Source of the DNA: Certhia americana
Taxonomy: Eukaryota; Chordata; Aves; Passeriformes; Certhiidae
Direction: 5' to 3'
Length of the DNA stretch: 64,000 nucleotides
Assembly: GCA_018697195.1 (NCBI GenBank)
Contig: JAGMWU010000083.1
Span: forward strand, 1 to 64,000
Shown: piece by piece, positions 48,801-60,800 of the stretch
Position numbering within the stretch: position 1 is the first letter of the stretch
Layout: each line of letters starts with the position of its first letter
Notes under the pieces: generated by a model
What the model was told of the DNA's origin: nothing
Seen by the model: only the letters and a program-made list of their open reading frames with translations
Databases searched by the model: none
Program-made: the position numbers and the translations under genes

Positions 48801-51800
48801 CAGTACATAAGTCACATTCCTCAGAGCAGCTCAGGGAAGGGGTAGATATAAGGCCAGCTTGGTACTGCTGCCTTCAGTACTGTTCTCCTTGGAAAGGTGA
48901 GGGAAATGCCTTTGATGACACTTGGGCTTCTAATTCTATCCACAGCCTGTGCTTGCCTCGTGCCTGCCTGGTGAAATTTGGGAATGCTCTGCTGAGCACA
49001 GTGAATACTGCTTGTTAAAGTTGCATGTACAACTCCAGAGCTAATGCTCTGGTCTGTGAAGAAAGTGCCTCTAAACATGCAGACAATTTCTCCTGGGTTT
49101 CTGTGAGCTTGAAATGCCTTTCTGCCCCCCCGTGCCCCCCCCTTCCTCCATCCCTGCAGAAAATCACAGATCAGTGCTGCCACGGTGTATGCGATTTTCC
49201 ACCCAATTTCTCTCCTGTTACAAAGTCAGGGTTGTTGTTTTTTCTTATTTAACAGCCTCTCAGATGCTGAATTGATACTGCTTTTTCAAACAAGTGTTGA
49301 CTGACATCAGCTTTTGACTGGTTCAGAAGAGTGATGGACTTTCTGTTATGGGTCTGATTTAAACAAAATTACAACCATAGGTGAACAGTGGCTTCAACAT
49401 CCTCCGTTTTCCCTCTGTTGTTCTCTTCCCTGTGTTTCGGTGATCTTCCACTCTGTTTGTGCTCAGACTGGAAAACTGGGGTCTGTCTGTGCTGCAGTGA
49501 CACAGTGGTAGCCTGTACCCAGCACCGTGGCCTAAGGCTGCTCAGGAGCCCATGGCCACCTGTGCTTCACACTTTCTGGGATCTGAGATTTCATACTGGG
49601 AAGCACTGCAGGGTTGCATGTAGAACTGCATCAAACAACGCATTTTTTTGTGGTTTTTTTCCCCCCCCTCTGTTCTGACCATGCTCTTCCCTATGCTGAC
49701 AGGAATCTGCTTTTTCACATCAGGGCCTGTATCCTCAGTGGAGCTTTGTAGGATATAGAAGATGCATTATTAGCTCTTTGTCCTACATGTGAAGCTGCTT
49801 TCTCCTAAAATTCTTTTCCAATTCTCTTAGTCTCAGGAGATGGGATTCTTGGCTGAACTTTCTTGTTACCTATGGGGCATTGCCTGTTCTGCAGGCACGT
49901 TACACAGGCTTGTCTGAAGTTGGCTGAAAGGTCTGTTGTGCTCCCAATCTCCACAATGTCTGACTTGGAGGCTCCAAAAGAAAACACCTGAGTGCAGTTT
50001 GTATCAGCACACTCCAGCCTGCTGCGTGTGGTGGGGCTGGGGGATGTCTCTCTTCTCTGTAGGGTTTTTGCCATGGAGCTCTGCAGTGCTCCTGTCTCGA
50101 GTGCTTGAAACTGAGGGATTCTGGCTCTGGAAATCCTGCCATGGAGTGGCACCAGCTGGTGCACACTGATTTATTTTTTTGCAGGCAGTGCTAGATTCTG
50201 CTCATTTTAAGTGCTCGTCTTGTGTTCCATCAAGTACCCTAAGACAGCAACATCAGGCAAGGCAGGATCAACAGTCCCCAGATTAGTGTTTCGTGCTCTG
50301 GTTCTGCTTCAAAAGTGGGCTTTTTTGAGATAGGGGTGGGTTTTTTTTGTTTGGGTTTGGTTTTTTTCACACGTCCCTTCCCGCCTCTGTGTCCTTCTTG
50401 TGCTGTTCTCCAGAGACTCCTGTGCAGTAGGTGGAGCACAGGCCTGTATTGTGTTGCTTTCCTGTGGAGTTGTTGCTCTTGGCCAGCTTTGCTGTCCTTA
50501 TTTATAGAAGGGGAATCAGATAGGGGAGAATCTAGCACATCCAGCTGCTGGAACGGGTCTGGCGATTTTGGGGTGCGGACAGTTGTGAACGTCAGCTCAG
50601 TAGGCTGGAAGGTGTTAGTGTTCATGTAATGACTTGTGTCCAGCACCAGTTGCTTCCAGATGAAGAAGAGAAAATGTGGGAAGTGTTTGGGCAAAGCTGT
50701 GACACCGCAAAATTAAATGAATGTGTTGCTGAGGGAGTTGGGGGGACTCAGCCTGGAGAAAAGGAGGCTTAGGAGAGAGGGACCTTCTCACTCTGTCCAG
50801 CCCCCTGATGGGCAGGTGCAGCCAGATGGGGGTCAGGCTCTGCCCCTGGAGAACAAGGAACAGAACAGGAGGAAACAGCATCAAGTTGTACCAGGGGAGG
50901 TTCAAGCTGGACATCAGGAGGAATTTATTAATTTAAAGAGTTGTTGGTCCCTGGCACAGTCTGTCCAGGGCAGTGGTGGAGTCCCCATCCCTGGAAGTGT
51001 CCAAGGAATGACTGGATGTGGCACTCAGTGCTCTGGGCTGGTGACAGGGTGGGGATTGGTCATAGATTGCATTCAACGATCTTGGAGTTTTTTCCAACCT
51101 TAAGGATTCTGGGATTCTGTAGTCTTTGTCTCATCAGGAAGGCCCTTACCAGTTTCCCTTTGCCCTGTTTATGTTGAGAAGCCCACTTGTGCCTCCCCAT
51201 GCTGTGAGGGCTCAGTGGAGCCATGGACAGAGTCTTGTTCCCTTCTTTGCACGAACCTGTGCCACCATTCCCAGTGTGGGGTGGGTTGATGGGAGATGGG
51301 AGCTGTTAGCTGCACCACAGGAGTAAATCTTTATTCTTTTCCTTCTTTTCTGTGCAGCTGAAGAGGTGGATCACGCCCCAGGTGATGCCAGCATGGGGGT
51401 AGATGTTTTGGAATCAGGTGACACCACGCCTCCTACAAAGAGGAAAAGCAAGTTCTCAAGCTTTGGCAAGATTTTCAAACCCTGGAAGTGGCGGAAAAAA
51501 AAAAGCAGTGACAAATTCAAGGAGACTTCAGAAGGTAAAGTAACAGGGTCAGGGTGGGTGTCCTTTCCTCCATCCATCTGAGAAGGGCTTGCTGCCACAA
51601 TCCTGAGCGCTGACACGTATAAAAACCAAAATGGGACTTTGGTGATGGGCTGGCACCTGCAATCTCTCCAGAAACACCTTGCCATGGAGCTGTAGTTTCA
51701 GACAGATTAATTCCTTTCTTTCAAGGAAGCTCCCCAAGCAGCTGTGGGGAGGGAGGGTTTGCTCCGTGATCAGCAGTGCAGTGTGAAATTCAGGTCTGAA

Positions 51801-54800
51801 CATGCAGTTTTTCCTGTCTCCTCTTAATCCATGCAAAACCAGTGAAATTTGAAGCCCTTTTTTTTCCCTTAGAGAATCTCTTTCAAAGAAAAAAAAAATC
51901 TTCTTGAACTTCAAGCTTGCCCTGTTTTCTGAGTGCTTTTTTTCAATTTAATATCAGTTTTAGAACGAAAGATTTCTATGCGAAAGCCAAGAGAGGAGCT
52001 GGTAAAAAGAGGGGTTCTGTTGGAAGAGCCTGAGCAGGGTGAGTCTGCAAATGACCTTCTCCTGTCTGTGTCTGTGTAGATGATCTTCCTCTGGCCAAAC
52101 TTCACCCTTGGGAGACAAATGTGAAGGCTTTCTGCTGAAGTGATTCCTGCCTGCCTCCCCCTTTTTAATGCTCTCTCTTGTCTGTTTTCCCACCTGGGAG
52201 GAAGGCAGCCTTCATCAGGGATGAAGATGGTACTGAGGAAGTGCAATGCCTGTCTGGGACACCTTCCTGCAGGGAGGGAGGGCTGTGCTGTGGTCACTTC
52301 CTATCCTGTCCCTCTCTGTGTTCTGCTCCAGATACCTTGTGCTGTCCTGCCAGCCTCTGCTGTCACATTGTCACTCACCATCTCCTCCTGGTCCAAATGG
52401 GAGAGGTGCTACCCCAGGGCTCAGGGTGGGAGAAGAATCAGAAATGGATGAATTCTGAACTGCTTGGGTAGGGGCATACCTTCCAAGAGATGCTTCATGG
52501 TATAGCATCATAGTCACCACTAGGTTTATTGAAGTCTGCGCTGCTGTCTAAGAAGTTTCATCCCCTTTTCTTTCATCTTTGATGTCTCCAAGTTAGAATG
52601 ATGCTGCCAAAATAAGTGAATCAACACTGGGTCAAAATCCAGTCACTTGGCTGGGATTTGTGTGACGTGGGTCCAAGGGAGGGGGCAGGAAGTTGTGGGG
52701 TAGCCCCCCATCTCCTGTGGGTAGGAGTGTGGCCTTTTGCTTAGAGCGTTGTGTAACTGTACCTTGAGACACACACTGCAGAGACAGCCTTGGCCTAGTG
52801 CAAGTTTCATTCTAGGAAAGTGGAAAACTGGAGGGGAAAAAAGTGGTTTTGAGACCAAATCACCAAGAGCAAAACAGAGAGAAAGTCTTAACACCATTGT
52901 GCTGTAGTGATGCCATTGACACCTCCCCGAGGGTGCCACTGCAGAGGGCACTGGGTTCAGAAGGGTGGGAGGTCACAGGGTGAAACTGGAAGAGAAATCG
53001 AAGACTTGGGGTACCAAGCTTCCAACTAGAGAGGGCAGAGGAGGCAGAGATCTTCTGTGCTGCACAGGTGTAACAGAAGCCTGGCTAAGAAGTGGAGTTA
53101 TTTTCTTCTTTGAGACATCTTTGGAAACAGAAGATGGGTGTAATCTGGCCAAAGTGCAAACCAGCATGAGGGAGCAGTCAGTGTTGGCAGGAGAGGTAGG
53201 TTAGAGGTGCATTATCTAAATCTCTCTGAGAGTTTAAGACACTCGGGCAGTCATAAGGTGTGAGGTTATTGTATTTGTTTGCAGTTTCAAAACCTGCTTG
53301 TATGAGGTCAGTTAATTCTCTTAGGTAAGTTCTTAGGGGGGAAAGATGCTGGAAACCCTTTGAAAGAAGGGCACTGGAGCTGAAGTTGAGGGTGAGATGG
53401 TGTGAGAGGCCTTCAGGAGGTGCAGCTCCCTGCCAGAGAAGGGGAGGCAAGATTGAGTGGTAAGAAAAGCTGGATCCTACTGTTCCTGTCTCCCTTGCTG
53501 AAAAGTTTGGATAACCAGAGGATGTTGCTGCCATAAAAATCTCTGGCCCATCCCTTGAGTTTTAGCCCTGGCTGGGAAGGAGCCTCCCTCTTGTTGTTGA
53601 CTGTGCTTGCTGCATTTCAGGGAAGGGCAGACAGTGAGCGAGGTGGTTCCTCACAGGAAATGAGGCTGTTTCTTGTGGAAAAGAAATCCTGGGAAGCTTC
53701 TGAATATCACCACGTTGGGGAAGGGGACGTTATACTCCGGAAGGAGAGGAAGGGTGATGAGGGCATTGGAATTAATTATCAAAAAGAAGAGCAGCAGAGT
53801 GTGCTGGGGTCTAGCACCTGGAGGGCTTGGATGCCACACACTCCCAATTCCTTCAAAGATGATAGACTGAATTGAAAAATATTTTTAATCAAATAGATGA
53901 TGTATTTATTGAAGTTTCCTTAAGTTGAAAATCAGTCCAAATGGGCAATTTCCCCTTAGAGGTGGATCCCGAGTCTTTTTTTGAGAGTAATACTGTCAAA
54001 AATTTGTCCTGTCAGGGCAATTACAGAGAATGGTGGAGTATTTCCTCATGGGGATTTAGGAGTTTCAGGACCCTCAAAAGCATGGGTTGGACTAGGTGGG
54101 TTTTTTTTTTCAAAAAGAGGTATTGCTTCTAACACTGGGAATCTCCATGCTAGAATTTGTAAAAGCAAAAGTAATCAAAGTGAGCTACATCAAATTCTAG
54201 AGCTGTGTTACTACATCTGATTAAAACAAAGGTAAAGTGAGGAAATCTGCTTTGCTGATGTTTTGGGTTGAGCAGCAATTCTTGTACCAAATTCAGGGTA
54301 GAAACAACGAAATCAGAGGTGCTTCCACTGAAGATTTTTTGAAAGCCTATTATTGCATGTGCAGACTTGGCTCATGTTGGACTCTGCATTGGAGCAGGGA
54401 ATTGATGTCTGCTCCATGATGGAGGGTGGATACAAAAGCTGCTGGAGATTTATGATTTCAGTTACAACTTCCTTGTGCTGCAGCAGAGCACTGGGCTCAC
54501 TAATCTGTAACACAGGAGGAAGGGCAGGACAGGGAGAAGAAAAACCTTTGATGGCATAGAGTGCTGTGTGATTTACTCATCGATAATGAAATCAAGGGCT
54601 CTCAGCTCCAGCTGGTTGGGTTGCTGTGCTGCCCTGTGCAAAAGGTGACTGAAGACCAGCTGTTTCAGAAGCCAGAAAGAAGTTGATGGCTCCATGGTGG
54701 TTGAGTCAGCTTGGCCACCTCTCCTCTCCCCTGCCTTCTGAGTGTTTTCTCTTTGCTTCTCTCTCCTCCCATCCCCTTGTAGATGGTGAAGAGCCAGAGA

Positions 54801-57800
54801 AACTGAACCCACCTGCACTGAAGAATGGCCACACTGTCCCCATTGGGGGCCCTGGGGTCTGTCACCTGCCCAGCCAGGAGGAAGAGGCCACAGAGCCATC
54901 CAGCCTTAGGAAGCCTGTTCCAGTGGAGGAACCAAAGAAGAGGCAGGGTAAGAAACCAGATGTGTGCAAAATCAGGGCTTCACATTCTCCTGTAAGCAGT
55001 TTTGAATTCTCATCTTATTCTTCCTACCCTTAGTGGGCCCTGTGGTGCCTTAAACTGAGCTGCCTCCCTTTGCAGGCTCTTCCAGCAGCCACCCTGGACC
55101 TGAACTGGAACCACCTCAGGAGCCACATGTTCCCAGACAACCTCTCCTTCCTCCAAAAAGACCTCCCTCCACTTCTCCGGAGGCAAACGAAGTGCAGGCA
55201 AAGGATCCAACACCTGCCAGCAGCACTTCAAGAACTGCCCCCTTCAGCACAGCCCCCACAGCAGCAAAGACAGTCAATTCCACAGCTGCCCCTTCCCCAG
55301 CCCCCAGGACTCTGCTCCCTGCTCCTGCCAGTGCCAACACTACCGCTCCCACCAGTACAACCAGCACAGCTCCTGCCAAACAGCCTCCCGTCCCTCCTCC
55401 CAAACCTGTCAACAGAAACAGCAACTCACTAATAGGTAAGTGACCCCATAAGCTGTTTTTTGTACCCTGAGATGTTCTGGAGCCACTGCTTCAAGACTCT
55501 TTTCCCTTCATAAGGGAAGATTTTCAGTTGCATCAGAATGTCTGACCACCTTTCCTGAAAACAGCCCAGTTTGGACTCAAATGTGCCAGTGTTTAGCCAG
55601 GACATGTGTTCTGGGAACAGTGTAATTACTGGAGTCTTCTGCCATGAGCTATCCAGTCTGTTCCCAGCAGCTACCTGCAGGAAGGAATCCCTGCCTGTCT
55701 GTTCTCTGGCAACTCTAAGACAGTGTCTGAATATTGATGGAAATTCACTTCACCCCAGCTTCACTGGGGGCTGGGATTCCACCAACACCACTGGGACTGG
55801 GGAATGGTGGATGAGGTTTTGCTTTGTGAGAGTGTGGTTAGTGACAATTCCTTGTTTCAGCTGCCCTTGGGGAAAAAAGCCCAAACCAACAAGCAAACCC
55901 AAAAAATCCACATCACACCAAACAATGTCTGGCATGGCTGTCACTGCCAGGCATGTGATTTCCACTTAGGGCAGAGACCAGGAGCTGGCAGGGATAATTC
56001 AGACCTTCCTTATATTCAGGCTCCTCCTCTAAGGTCTCTGGCTGGGCTATTGGCATAGGAATCTTGTCCCTATGTCTTGTCCCCTGGATAAATCAGCTCA
56101 ACTGTAATTTCAACTGAATCTTCCCATTTAGAGAATTAAATGTTTTTGTCTCTGTAACTTTTCTAAGCAGATTTGGTGAGAGTTTCTTAAAGCTCATTCG
56201 GTCTCTGTTCTCTGTGGGAGTCCTGGGGATCTTAAAGATGCAACAGTGCAAAATGGGATGACTTCCATGCAGTGATGGCCTGCTGGCATTTCAGGCAATT
56301 CTTTCACAGACATCTAATCTTTGGACAGGGTTAGCAGAGGTTAGCATAGATCAGGAGGGAGGCTCCTGGGAAGATCAATCTGACAGGTCTGCACTGTTAT
56401 CACAGAAACTGGAGGTGTTACCTAGGTGTGGTTTGAGAGGCAGTGCTGGATATGCAAGTTGCCACCTGACACAGCCTGGGCCACTGCGCTGAGTGTGGAT
56501 GGATGTCTCTGCTGTGCTTGGGGCTCACCTTGCTCTGGCAGGTTTTGCAAGTGACCTTGGTATGGTATTAACAACCCTCATGTGCCAGGCCAGCTTGATT
56601 AGCCTGACCATGCTTGAGCACGCCATGAAATACCTTCTTGTTTTCTTTAAGCTGCTTGCACACACTGTAAGTGGCATTTGAAATGCCCCAGCACTAATTG
56701 CAAGAGGTACTTGTAGAACAAAAAATGTGGCTGGAAACAGCAGTGTGTCCAACGTGTTTAGAGCCATCCTGCCTCGTCCCAACAGCATAGGCTGGGCTGG
56801 GAGCACCTGCGGGGTGTGCAGGGGAGGAGAGAAGCAGCAGTTCTCTTTTGTCCCCTGGGTGTGAATGCAGACATAGAGGAGGTTCCACAGCACTCTGGTC
56901 TAGCATGATGGAGCTGGAATCGTGGTGTTGTCACTGTTGTTGAACAGCAGGAGTGGAATTGGCTTTGTGAACTCTCCCAGGGTCTTTGGTGCCTGCTCTG
57001 ACTGCAGGGATGTCCTGTTACAGCCTGAGGCAGGGGAGGGTGTTACTGTGCAGGTCACCCCAAGATGCTCATTCCCTGAGCAGTTCTGGTGTCTCAAGCA
57101 GCAGCTTCCTTCTCCCAGCCCCTCGCTCCCTTTCAAATTTTGCTCTTACCCAAAGGTGCCTCAAGCCTAGTCCTGCCAGGAGACACTGGAGTCCCTTGGG
57201 CAAGAGCCGAGGGCACTCTGTGTTATGCACAGTCTGGTCCTTAATCTACAAGGGGAAAGTCTAAAAATGCTAAACATCTCACAAATGTGCCTACCTCTAT
57301 CCAGTTATGTGGCCTTATCTCGGGAAGCTCTCCCACTTGTAGCACCCTCTCGTGGTGTCTGCACTGCGGATTCCCCCAGCTCTGTTCCAGGGACATCCAT
57401 GTGTCACTGTCACCCATGCCAGGGAAATGTGCAGCAAGTCTCAGCCACTTTAGGCAAAGCTTCTGCAAGCCCCAGAAGCCATGGTTATGTGGATGTTAAA
57501 AGCTGCAAACTCCTAAAGCAAGAACAGTCTTTACTGGTGCAATTTTCCTAGGAACAGAGGAATCCTGTGACTGCCCACCCACTGTCTCTATTCATGTCTC
57601 TCTATTCATGTCTCTATTTTTTCCTCTCTTTTCCATCAAACAGCAGATATTTAGACTAAAGGCTTTAGGTATTTTTTGGATGTTTTTCTAGTTACTTTGT
57701 AGGGGCAGATGAGTTTGTATGGGGCTTAAGGAACAGAGTTCAGAGGGGGTAAAGCAGAACCTCATCCTGAGGAGTTGCTGGCAGTGGGGTGTTCTTGGGC

Positions 57801-60800
57801 TGGGTCTGATGCATAAATGCAAGTGGGAGGAGCACACTGCTGCCTGCAGCTGTGCTGTTTTTTGTCTCTGAGCAAAAAATAAGACTTTTTGAGTCTTCCC
57901 AAAAAGTTCTTTAATGTGCAGGGGAACCATTAACACAACTGGAGTCTGGGGTGCTGGTCCTGGATATCTTGGATTCCTTGGATGCTGTAAATACAGCCAT
58001 AAAGTGCCCACATAACTGCATTCCTGGGCAGGCTCCTGCGCTGTCTTTCAAAAGCTGGTGCCATTTCTCTCTCTCTGAAGCAGCAGGATGCACAAACCTG
58101 TCTCAGCCTGCTTGGTTTTGGCTGCTCTCCCAAGTCTTACTTTTGCTGCTGGAAGGACAAACTAGAGCTGTGCAACCTGGCTATTTCTGGTATGATATTC
58201 CAGTAAAAAGTAGCAGAGAATGCTTAGTCCAAGGCTCTTGAGTGCATTGCCGTGCTCTTTCCACACTGGTGAAGGTTATCTGGAAAATACCCTGTTAAAC
58301 ATTGTGGCTTTTGTGGTTTTTATTTTCAGCTGAACTTTCCCAGGTAATGACCAGTGGTACAGCCTTGTCCAAGCCTTCCCCTCCTCTCCCCCCAAAGAGA
58401 GGCCTCCTACCTAACAACACGTCAGAGACTGTCACCTCCAAGCCCACAAATGACAGGATAGTGACAGCAAGCCGCCCTGCACCGATTCCATTGCATGTGA
58501 CCTCAGCTTATCCAGCACCTTCGCCCTCGCCACCGCTGCCCACCCATGTACCCCCCGAACCTCCACGCCTGGCCCTGTCCACCCCTGTCCTAGACCCACC
58601 ATGCTCCCTGGACCTGCCCAAGGAGACTCTTCCTCTTCCTCCTCCTCCTCCTCCTCCTCCTCCTGAAGACTTCAGGTCCATGGAAGTGTCAAAGAGGATG
58701 GCAGAGCAAGGGTTTGGTGAACCCCACATGCTGCCTCGCCTGCCCCAAATCCCACTGCACATTCGTATCCAGCAGGCTCTTGCCAGCCCTCTGCCAGTCA
58801 CCCCTCCTCCCGAGGGGTCCCACAGGGCTCACTCGCTGCTCTTTGAGAACGATGGCTTTGGAGAAGACAACGGCACTCTGGGCAGGACGAGATCCCTGCC
58901 TGTCACCATTGAGATGCTCAAAGTGTGAGTACCTCTTTGTATGTGTGCCTGCTCTCCCAGCTCCTGCAGTTCTGTGATGGTTGGGACAGCTCTGGGCAGG
59001 GCCTAGGTCTCTGCTGAAACCATTTTCTCTGTTGGCCAAATCTGTGTTTCAGGCTCTTAAGAGCCAGAGCATCTTCCCCATGAAGTTACCCTAGTTTGGG
59101 GATTTTATTGCTCACAAAGGGAAATGGGTTCCAGACTACGAACACAGGCTGATGCCAGGAATCCAGGCCTGGACTGTCAGTAACTACACCAAGACCAAAC
59201 ATGGTCCTGGATTCCATCCATCTGTGTCCTTCCTTAGCCTTTCGTTTTGCTGAACATAAGTGGGCAAAGGACTGTCTTGTGTTATAGCAGAGCTGCATCT
59301 CCAAGTCACAAAGTAGTGGTGTCAGAGGGCTGTTGGGCTCTGCAGGACCTGCCTCTGTCATTTCCTCGACCAGAGCTCCCTATGGTTTGAAGAGAGGGGA
59401 CAGTGCAGGATCCAGTGGTGGCTCTTGCATCTCTGGTTTCTGGGCTTCCCTGAAGAGAGCTAAGGATGTATTGATCCCAGGGATATTCTGCAGCCCCTGT
59501 GCTACGTGTTTAGAGGTGTAATAGCGTGCTTCTCGTTAGTCCAGATGATGAGGAAGAGGAAGAAGATGATCAGGAAGAGGAACAGAATTCAGGTCCTCGT
59601 GTGTATATTGGAGATGTGCCATCTGTCACAGTCATCCCCAAACTGGTACCCCAAGTCCTCCCGGAGGAGCAGGAAGGAGACGAAGGGATAAGCGACTCTG
59701 ACTCGGAGGGGCCCATCCTGTATAAAGATGATGAGGATGAGGAAGAAGATGAAAGCCATAACAGTAAGGCTTTGACATTGCAGGTGGCTTTTTTATTGCT
59801 CTGCTGAACTTGTGCCTGGCTGCACTGAGGTGTGGATCAAAGCACTGGTTCCCACAGCGCTTCAAAGCAGCTGTTTCTTGGTTGCATGATGTAGCACTTG
59901 CCCTCTGCCTTGCTTTTTCCAAGGCTCTGCAGCCAAACCTGTGCACTCACCTACTGAGTGCACCACTTCAGTTGCAGATGGCTCCTGTGACAGCCTGTGC
60001 TGTCCCAGCCCCTCAGGTAGGACAGCATCAGGAGAGCATGTGGTGTCACACAAGAGTGCTGGCTGCTGCTGCTGTGCAGTGAGTGCAGAGCTTTGAAGAG
60101 CAAGGAGAGAGGACAGCTCTCCCTCAGGGCGAGCTCAGCTCCCAGGGGCTGGGATTGCTGTGGCAGGCTCAGCAGCCTTGAGCTGCATCCTGTTGCTCTC
60201 CCTGCCCACAGGCATGCTGGCCAACAAAGTGAAGAGGAAAGATACACTTGCTATGAAGCTGGGGAACACAACTGCACCACAGGAGGAGAAGACTGCCTTC
60301 CCTCGGAAGAGCAAGGAGGAGTGGAATGAAATCCGTCACCAGATTGGGACGACGCTCATTAGGTACAGATGATGGTGATGATGAGTGTGAGCTGCTAGCA
60401 CAGTGTGTGCAGGGTGGGTTTGGACAAAGTTGGTTCCTTGTCCAAGCAGCTTGTGCTGGAATAGGTTGGGTGGTTGGGCATGGCAGCTGGAGCAGGGCTG
60501 AGAAGGTTGAGTGTTGTTGTTCCTCCTCCATTAGAAAAGTTGGGAGTTCCTCCTGGAGCTGTGCAATATCCCCCTGACAGGCCCCTGTTTCCAGAGGTTA
60601 AATGGACTGAGGGGAAAATCTCAAGGATTTCAGACATGTAAAACAGAGATGGTATAAAAAGGTGTGGATGAATGCAGGGTGGGTGCTGCTGGTGGATGAA
60701 GCTGGGACTGGTTGACAGTCCAGGCTCTTCTGTCTGAGCTCCTTGCAAAGCTGCTTTGGAGCTGGAGAGCCCATAGCCCTTTCCAAAGCTGTGCCAGTGG

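Larger units (their letters stand above)
43709..51357 (+). other. PHACTR4: PHACTR4 intron after the alternative first exon
   Basis: About 7.6 kb with a TA-rich microsatellite near 46.3 kb and one long CR1 copy at 50.7-51.1 kb ending about 240 bases before the exon. Nothing coding is recognised. Confidence 0.7.
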
